NCBI GenBank assembly: GCA_945906765.1
Contig: CAMDRF010000028.1
Location: 1-33,955, forward strand
Source of the DNA: Nitrosovibrio sp. Nv4
GTDB taxonomy: Bacteria; Pseudomonadota; Gammaproteobacteria; Burkholderiales; SG8-39
Length of the DNA: 33,955 nucleotides
Direction of reading: 5' to 3'
Part shown: positions 16,201 to 22,700 of the stretch, in pieces
Layout: each line of letters begins with the position of its first letter
How positions within the stretch are numbered: the first letter of the stretch is position 1
The notes under the pieces: model-generated
Told to the model about the DNA's origin: nothing
Seen by the model: the letters and a program-made list of their open reading frames with translations, nothing else
The model's database searches: none
Translations under genes and position numbers: made by a program

Positions 16201-17461
16201 GCACGGACGCTTCGATCACCGCCGGATACTCGGGGCGGATATCGAAGCGCAGCCGGCGATGGGCGCCGCGCAACGCGGTTTCCGCCTCCGCCGGGCTCGC
16301 CGCCCGGGAGAAAATGAATCCCAGGTAGCTCGCCCCATCAGGCGGCGGCGCAACGATCTGGCCGGGCTCCGCCGTAATACTCACCCCGGTGATCCCGGTC
16401 ACCGACTGCGCGGCAGCCAAGCCTTCGAGCCCATGGTAAATGCCGCGCCGTGGGATGGGGATCATCATGACTCCCGCGGCGGCGCCCTGGCGGACATTGG
16501 CGAGCGAAATTGGGAGAGATTCGGCCACCACCTGGCGCAATATCAACTCCTCCAGGCTCATGCCCAGGGAATGGGTGAGGACGCGCCCGCACAGGCCCCC
16601 GATGGAGCGGGCCGCGATTTCCAGGATCCAGATACCGCGGTCATTGACGCGCACTTCGGCGTGCACCGGTCCAATCGCGAGTCCGGCCACGCGGCAGGCC
16701 CGGGCCACCTCCTCATGGATGCGAGCCTGAACCGCCTCCGGCAGCCGCGACGGCGTGACGTACAGCGTTTCCTCGAAATAGGGCCCGTCCAGGGGATCGG
16801 GCTTGTCGAAAAGGGCGAAAGTAGTGAGTTCGCCCCGATCCAAGCTGCCTTCCAGGGCGTACTCGCGTCCCGCAATGAAGTCCTCGATGATGAGGCCCAA
16901 CTCCTCGGCGTCGCGGTCGGCCCGGGACTGGATGGCGCGCACCCAGTTTACGGCCCGCAGCAGCGCGCCGGCATCATCGGCACGGATCACGCCGCGGCTC
17001 CCCGACAGACGCCGTGCCTTCACCACCACGGGAAACGTCAACGCAGGCGACAGCGTCCGGACGTCATCCCCCGTCGGTAAGTGATGGAACCGGGGACAGA
17101 GGAAATCATGCTCTTGGAGCAGCCGGCGAAACGCCAGCTTGTCGCGTACCTTGCGCACCGCGTGGGTGGGATTTCCCGGCAGGCCTACACGCTGTGAAAG
17201 CAGCGCCGCAAGCTCGACGCCCGAATCGTCCACCGCCAGCACCGCATCGAGGTTGCCGTTGATCTCCCGTAAAACGGTGTCGGCCGCCTGCGCCGGCCGG
17301 TCGAAATGCAGCGCCATGATCGGCGCCAGACCCCAGGATGGGGCCAGTTGATGGCAATAATTAGCCGCGGCCACGATCTCCACCTCCAATTTTTTCGCGG
17401 CGGCAAGAAAATCATTGTTGCGGTAACCGGTGGTGGGCAGCAGCAGCAGGACGCGCTTCAC
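16181..17461 (-). CDS. ATP-grasp ligase-like protein
   Basis: A 426-residue protein with an ATP-grasp fold. The N-terminal pre-grasp domain begins KRVLLLLPTTGYRNNDFL and has LAVDDSGVELAALLSQRVGL. The nucleotide-binding part has DKLAFRRLLQEHDFLCPRF, VVVKARRLSGSRGVIRADD (the glycine-rich lid) and LIIEDFIAGREYALEG. The metal-binding end is HAEVRVNDRG with WILEIAARSIGGLCGR. This resembles L-amino-acid ligases of the bacilysin type, which form amide bonds via an acylphosphate; the substrate cannot be inferred. It follows the CCAEP-tail radical SAM gene by 12 bases and is surely co-transcribed. Its last codons overlap the CBS gene on the other strand. Confidence 0.88.
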   Translation of the reverse strand: MKRVLLLLPTTGYRNNDFLAAAKKLEVEIVAAANYCHQLAPSWGLAPIMALHFDRPAQAADTVLREINGNLDAVLAVDDSGVELAALLSQRVGLPGNPTHAVRKVRDKLAFRRLLQEHDFLCPRFHHLPTGDDVRTLSPALTFPVVVKARRLSGSRGVIRADDAGALLRAVNWVRAIQSRADRDAEELGLIIEDFIAGREYALEGSLDRGELTTFALFDKPDPLDGPYFEETLYVTPSRLPEAVQARIHEEVARACRVAGLAIGPVHAEVRVNDRGIWILEIAARSIGGLCGRVLTHSLGMSLEELILRQVVAESLPISLANVRQGAAAGVMMIPIPRRGIYHGLEGLAAAQSVTGITGVSITAEPGQIVAPPPDGASYLGFIFSRAASPAEAETALRGAHRRLRFDIRPEYPAVIEASVPSPGRP

Positions 17462-17473
17462 GGATCGGCCATA

Positions 17474-18769
17474 TCAGAAAGACTGGAGCTGCTGCTCGGT
17501 GGGCTCGGCGCAGCAGTACCAGGGTTCCGACAGACGGGGGATCGGAGAGCCCAGGTGTCCCGCGAGTTCTGGCACGGGACACTCCGCAGCCTCGTGGGCC
17601 GTACGCCAGATCGCGGCGAACACTTCGCGGCGCGGAAGATTCTCCTTCTCGGATCGAGCCACCAAGGCCTGCAGCTCCCGCTGCAGGCGGTCTACCCGGG
17701 GATCGGCATGGACCCACGGATAACCCAGCAGGCCGGAATCGAAGGCCATCAGCTTTTCCCTGAAGCCGGGCAGCTGCAGAAGATAGGAGCCTGCGGGAAC
17801 GAGCAGCCGGATGGCGAGCTGCACCGGGGGCACGCTCTCCACGAGTTGCAGTTCCAGCAGCCGCTCCAGTAGGGCGATGTAACCTTTCAGTGTCGTCCAG
17901 GGACTGAACGCTACAAAGGTCGGGGCGAGCGCAATGCCCGCTTCGCGGGTGAGCGCCACCGCCCGGTCAAAGTCCCGGCTGGTGTGACTTTTGTCGAGAA
18001 GAAGCAGGATATTGTCGTCCACGGCTTCCACCGCGGAGGTGATGAACAGGCAGCCGCTGCGCCGCAGCTCGGGCAGCAGCTCGGCGTGATCGATGAGGTG
18101 CTGTATTTTTATGGTGACGTCGAACGTGACCTCCGGGAACGCTTCGTGCAAGGCGCGCGCGAGCCTCATGCCATGGGTGGGCCCGTTGAAGAAGTCCGGG
18201 TCGCCGAAGGAAATATGGCTTGCCCCTTCTCTCACCTGCTGGCGGATATCTTCCATCACCACCTCTGCCGGGACGATGCGGAATTTCCCCTGGTACACCG
18301 GGACTACCGGGCAGTGCCGGCACAGATGCTTACAGCCCCGGCTGCCCTCGGCAAAACCGGAGACGCGGGTCAATCCATCCGGCAGCACCAGGTGGGCGTA
18401 GCGCGAGAGCTTTGGCAGGCCGCTGCGGTCCGGCACCTCGAACGGGACCTTGCCCAGGCTGATGACCGGCTCGCTCTGAATTGCCGGCTTTCCATTGGTC
18501 CGGAGCCTCCGGCACAGGCAAAGGAGCGCCGGCTCCACCTCTCCTCCGAGTACGGTGCCCACGCCCAATCCGCGCAGCAGCTCCTCGTTCATGGGCGCGT
18601 AGAGCCCGTAGACACAGATGTGGGCCTTCGGGGCAAGTTGTTTGATGCGCGGCAGCGCCTGCACCGCGATGCGGGTGGCGGTGTGCATCCCGACATAGAG
18701 CGCCACCAGGCCCGCGCCCTCGAGAATCCCGGGATCGAGTTTCTCGAGCGAAAGATCGAGGCAGCGCAC
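17474..18769 (-). CDS. CCAEP-tail radical SAM protein (B12-binding-like N-terminus)
   Basis: From GTG 18769 the product has 431 residues. A B12-binding-like Rossmann half (VALYVGMHTATRIAV, APKAHICVYGLYAP) precedes a radical SAM core. The 4Fe-4S cysteines are Cys146, Cys150 and Cys153 in GCKHLCRHCP (CX3CX2C). FGDPDFFNGPTHGMRLARAL and ITSAVEAVDDNILLLLDK follow in the core. The C-terminus ends WYCCAEPTE, with Cys419-Cys420 both TGC. This matches what I recall as the CUAEP/CCAEP-tail radical SAM family, selenoproteins in some species. Homologous coding continues 35 codons upstream (EVVLINPYELGRQPF) to 18874 but without ATG, GTG or TTG; ATA overlapping the DUF971 stop (ATAG) is a candidate. Reaction unknown. 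Confidence 0.9.
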   Translation of the reverse strand: MRCLDLSLEKLDPGILEGAGLVALYVGMHTATRIAVQALPRIKQLAPKAHICVYGLYAPMNEELLRGLGVGTVLGGEVEPALLCLCRRLRTNGKPAIQSEPVISLGKVPFEVPDRSGLPKLSRYAHLVLPDGLTRVSGFAEGSRGCKHLCRHCPVVPVYQGKFRIVPAEVVMEDIRQQVREGASHISFGDPDFFNGPTHGMRLARALHEAFPEVTFDVTIKIQHLIDHAELLPELRRSGCLFITSAVEAVDDNILLLLDKSHTSRDFDRAVALTREAGIALAPTFVAFSPWTTLKGYIALLERLLELQLVESVPPVQLAIRLLVPAGSYLLQLPGFREKLMAFDSGLLGYPWVHADPRVDRLQRELQALVARSEKENLPRREVFAAIWRTAHEAAECPVPELAGHLGSPIPRLSEPWYCCAEPTEQQLQSF

Positions 18770-18870
18770 CGCGAAGCCCTCGCGCTTGAGCCACGCGGCA
18801 GGCTGCGCCAGAGCGAACGGCTGCCGCCCCAGCTCATAGGGATTGATGAGGACGACTTCGAAGGGGTCCG

Positions 18871-19284
18871 CTATTTTGATTTTGGCCGCTGCTCGAAAGG
18901 CGCGGGGCCCGGCGCAGGTCCCGGCTCACGGCTCGCCCCGGCCGCAGCCAGGCGCTCGAGGTATTGCTGCCACAGCGAATCGCGGTTCTGGCCCAGCCAG
19001 TACAGGTAGTCCCAGGCATAGATGCCGGTGCTGTGCCCGTCGGAGAACGCAGGCGTCACCGCGTAGCTGCCGCTCGGTTCGAGCGCCGTGATTTCCACGT
19101 CGCGCTTGCCGGCCTGCAGCACCTCCTGGCCAGGGCCATGGCCTCGAACTTCTGCAGACGGCGAATAAACGCGCAGCAGTTCATAGCTCAACTCGAACCG
19201 GCTGCCGTCCGAAAACACGAGTTCCATCAGCCGCGATTTCTGGTGCAGCTTGATTTCGGTGGGTACCGGCGTGTTCCCGTCCAT
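18871..19284 (-). CDS. DUF971 protein (GBBH-like N-terminal domain)
   Basis: A 137-residue protein with one DUF971 domain. The pattern is PTEIKLHQKSRLMELVFSDG, then FELSYELLRVYSPSAEVRGH, and the conserved GSYAVTPAFSDGHSTGIYAW with the YLYWLG ending. This domain also forms the N-terminus of gamma-butyrobetaine hydroxylase and a tail on Mrp/HCF101-type Fe-S carriers, so a role in iron or Fe-S handling is plausible. In many betaproteobacteria the gene sits beside ubiE; here it is followed by a radical SAM gene whose reading frame overlaps its last codons. It lies 2 bases after yggX. The last 25 residues are Pro/Ala-rich and probably disordered. Confidence 0.9.
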   Translation of the reverse strand: MDGNTPVPTEIKLHQKSRLMELVFSDGSRFELSYELLRVYSPSAEVRGHGPGQEVLQAGKRDVEITALEPSGSYAVTPAFSDGHSTGIYAWDYLYWLGQNRDSLWQQYLERLAAAGASREPGPAPGPAPFEQRPKSK

Positions 19285-19286
19285 GC

Positions 19287-19562
19287 CTACTTCTGCGACG
19301 GCGGGGTATAGCCCGAGGCAACTTCGGCGCCGCTGCCGAAGAAATGGCTCTCCATCTGCTGTACGAGGTAGTCGCGCGCCTTCTTGTCGGCGAGATTGAG
19401 CCGGTTCTCGTTCACCAGCATCTTCTGGTGCTCAAGCCACTGCCGCCACGCTTCCTTCGATACGTTCTCGAAAATGCGCTTGCCGAGCGCGCCCGGATAG
19501 GGCGGGAAATCGAGCGCCTCGGCTTCGCGCCCGAGCTTGATGCACTTGACCATGCGCGCCAT
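19287..19562 (-). CDS. yggX: probable Fe(2+)-trafficking protein YggX
   Basis: A 91-residue small acidic protein of the YggX family, which protects Fe-S clusters from oxidation and helps iron delivery. Conserved parts are [20 protein letters not shown] with its single conserved cysteine, [20 protein letters not shown] and [19 protein letters not shown]. Length equals the family norm. It has a Shine-Dalgarno (GGAG, 8 nt) and a TATACT -10 about 50 nt upstream, so it is the probable first gene of the operon yggX - DUF971 - radical SAM - ATP-grasp. Confidence 0.96.
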   Translation of the reverse strand: MARMVKCIKLGREAEALDFPPYPGALGKRIFENVSKEAWRQWLEHQKMLVNENRLNLADKKARDYLVQQMESHFFGSGAEVASGYTPPSQK

Positions 19563-19611
19563 AGGGGAACTCCACAGAACGGCCGTCGAGGGGACGACAA
19601 CCCATTCGCCA

Positions 19612-19617
19612 AGTATA
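19612..19617 (-). promoter_or_regulatory. -10 element of the yggX operon
   Basis: TATACT on the minus strand, giving a leader of roughly 40-45 nt before the yggX ATG. The -35 region is weak (TTATTT with an 18-nt spacer is the best seen). Unlike most promoters proposed in this window, this gene has a real leader with a Shine-Dalgarno. Confidence 0.5.
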
Positions 19618-19649
19618 GCAATGCGTCAGCCGAAAATAACGTTGCGCGC

Positions 19650-19706
19650 TTATTCCTTCGGCGGCACCGTGCGCAGGTAGGCGACGACCGCGGCTTCCGA
19701 GCCGGC
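19650..19706 (-). pseudogene. cytochrome c-like C-terminal stub
   Basis: In the gap between yggX and uvrA a minus-strand frame ends AAVVAYLRTVPPKE at a TAA (19650-19652). A helix of the form VVAYLRT-P-P is the usual last helix of class I c-type cytochromes. Only about 18 residues remain; no CXXCH is present because the frame upstream runs antisense into uvrA. The match is short, so this call is tentative, but it fits the pattern of gene ends in this window. Confidence 0.4.
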
Positions 19707-19736
19707 TTGGCTGCGCGGGTTCCGGTTCCCAACACG

Positions 19737-19742
19737 TAGAAT
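19737..19742 (+). promoter_or_regulatory. -10 element of uvrA
   Basis: TAGAAT ends 6 nt before the GTG start of the giant uvrA (spacer ACGCGG). There is no Shine-Dalgarno, and the spacing is identical to glnS. No -35 and no LexA-type operator was recognised nearby. Confidence 0.45.
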
Positions 19743-19748
19743 ACGCGG

Positions 19749-22700
19749 GTGAAGCAGGAAGCACCTCCGTCTGACGCGATTCACATCCGCGGCGCCAGGC
19801 AGAACAACCTCAAGAACCTCACGCTTTCGATCCCGAACGGCGAGCTTGTCGTCGTCACCGGCGTCTCGGGATCGGGCAAGTCCTCGCTCGTCTTCGACAC
19901 CCTCTACGCCGAAGGGCAGCGGCGCTACGTCGAGACCTTCAGCCCCTACGCGCGGCAGTTCCTCGACCGCATGGACAAGCCGCAGGTGGATGCCATCGAG
20001 GGCATTCCGCCGGCCATTGCCATCGACCAGATCAACCCGGTGCGCACCTCGCGCTCCACCGTGGGCACGATGACCGAGCTGAACGATCTTCTGAAACTGC
20101 TGTACGCGCGGGCGGCAAAACTGTTTTGCCGGGGCTGCGGCAAGCCGGTGGTGAGGGATACGCCGGAATCCATCTATGCCTCCTTGAAGGAAAGGCCGGA
20201 TCAAAGGCTGATCGTCACCTTCCCGGTCTCCATCCCGAAGAACTTCACCGAGGCCGAAGTGCTGCAGCTGCTCGAGCGCCAGGGCTACACCCGCTTCCAC
20301 TCGCGCACAAAGCTGATGCTGGAAGTGGTGCAGGACCGGCTCCGAACAGGTTCCGTAGAAAAGTCCAGAGTGATCGAGGCCCTGGAAGCGGCCCTCCGAG
20401 TGGGCCAAGGCAAAGTCAACATCTACGACGAAAAACAGGCTTTTCGGTATTCGTCCGACCTGCATTGCCCCGATTGCGACATCCACTATTCCGAACCGAC
20501 CCCCGCGGCGTTCTCGTTCAATTCGCCGCTCGGCGCCTGCGACACCTGCCGCGGATTCGGGCGGGTCATTGGTGTGGACTTCGGGTCGGTTGTTCCCAAT
20601 GAAAAACTTTCATTGAGAGAAGGCTGCATCAGACCGTGGCAATCCCCGAGCTTCAAGGAGTGCCAGGACGACCTGGTCAAGTACGCGAAGAAGCGCAAGA
20701 TTCCATTGGATACACCGTTCAAGGAATTGAGCGACCCGCACAAGACCTGGGTACTGGAGGGTGAACCGGAATGGGTCAGCTGGCGCAAATCCTGGCCCGG
20801 CGTCTGGTACGGCGTGCGGCGCTTCTTCAAGTGGCTCGAGAGCAAGGCCTACAAGATGCACATCCGCGTGCTGCTCTCCAAGTACCGCGCCTACACGCCC
20901 TGCCTCGCCTGCCACGGCACGCGCCTGAAGCCCGATTCAATGCTGTGGAAAGTGAATGCGCTTTCGATTCATGATTTGATGCTCCTCCCGATATCAAGGA
21001 CAAAAACGCTGTTCGATGAGCTGCAACTGCCCGCGCCCCTTGACCAGGCCACGGACCTGCTGCTCACCGAGATCCGTACACGGCTGAAGTTCCTCTGCGA
21101 CGTCGGCCTGGGCTACCTGACGCTGGACCGGCAGTCGCGCACGCTCTCGGGCGGCGAGGTGCAGCGCATCAACCTCACCACGGCGCTCGGCACCTCGCTG
21201 GTAAACACGCTTTTCGTGCTGGATGAGCCCTCCATCGGCCTGCATCCGCGCGACATGGGGCGCGTGATAGACGTCATGCGGCGGCTGCGCGACGCCGGCA
21301 ATTCGCTGGTGGTGGTCGAGCACGATCCGCAGATCATGTTCGCCGCCGACCGCATCCTCGACATCGGCCCCGGGCCCGGCGAACGCGGCGGCGAGATCGC
21401 GTTTTTCGGCACACCCGGCGAGTTGCGCAAAACCAACACCATTACTGCCGAGTATTTTTCGGGTAGAAAAAAAGCTTTTTTACAGAGAAAAGAAGCCAAA
21501 TCGAAAAATTACATCCAGGTAACAGGAGCTACGCAGCACAATCTCAAGAACATCGACGTCAGCATCCCGCTCGAGCGCCTGGTCTGCGTCACCGGCGTCT
21601 CCGGTTCGGGCAAATCCACGCTGCTGCAGGACGTGCTCTACGCCGCGTTGCGCAAGGCCAAGGGCAAGCCGACCGATACCCCCGGAGCGCACCGGGCGCT
21701 GGGCGGCGCCGACCGCGTCGAAGAAGTGGTGCTGGTCGACCAGACGCCGATCGGCAGGACCACGCGCTCCAATCCGGCGAGCTACGTGGGGGCCTTTGAT
21801 TCCATCAGAAAACTGTTTTCGAATTGCATGGATTCAAAACAAAGGAAATACACCCCGGGCACTTTCAGCTTCAATTCGGGCAACGGCCGCTGCCCCGCCT
21901 GCGCCGGCAAGGGCTTCGAGCACGTCGAAATGCAGTTCCTGTCGGACGTCTACCTGCGCTGTCCCGACTGCGATGGCCGCCGCTTCCGCGCCGAAATCCT
22001 CGAAGTAAAGATCGGCGGCAAGTCCATCGCCGACGTGCTCGACCTGACCGTCTCGGAAGCGCTGTACTTCTTCCGCGGCGAAGCGGACCTGGTGGCGAAA
22101 CTGCGGCCGCTGAAGGACGTGGGGCTCGATTACCTGCGCCTCGGCCAGCCGGTGCCGACGCTCTCCGGCGGCGAAGCGCAGCGCCTCAAGCTTGCCGGCT
22201 ACCTGGCCGAGGCCGGCGGCACGCAAACGAAGAAACTATTCCTGTTCGACGAACCGACCACCGGCCTGCACTTCGACGATGTGGCGAAGCTGCTGCGCGC
22301 CTTCCGGCAGCTGCTGGACGCGGGGCATTCGCTGCTGGTCATCGAGCACAACCTGGACGTGATCCGCGCCTGCGACTGGATCATCGACCTCGGCCCCGAA
22401 GGCGGCGAAGCAGGCGGCTACGTGGTCTGCACCGGAACGCCGGAGGAAGTGGCGAAGCATCCGGCTTCTCACACGGCCAAGGCACTGAGGGACTATGAAA
22501 AAGCCTTTACCCAACAACTAACAGCCACTGAACCAGCTGGCCGCTATCTCGGCAATTCCATCCAGATCCATAACGCGAAAGAGCACAACCTCAAGGGCAT
22601 CGACGTCGAGATCCCGCGCAATCGCTTCACGGTGGTGACCGGCGTCTCGGGTTCGGGCAAATCCACTCTCGCCTTCGACATCCTCTTCTCCGAGGGCCAG

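Noticed and set aside
17474-18769. Possible selenocysteine in the radical SAM tail
   Set aside because: Both codons of the CC pair are TGC. There is no TGA, so this is the cysteine form and no SECIS element is needed.
17984-19009. 341-codon plus-strand frame over the radical SAM gene
   Set aside because: It runs antisense to a well-supported CX3CX2C radical SAM protein and DUF971; no family features are visible.
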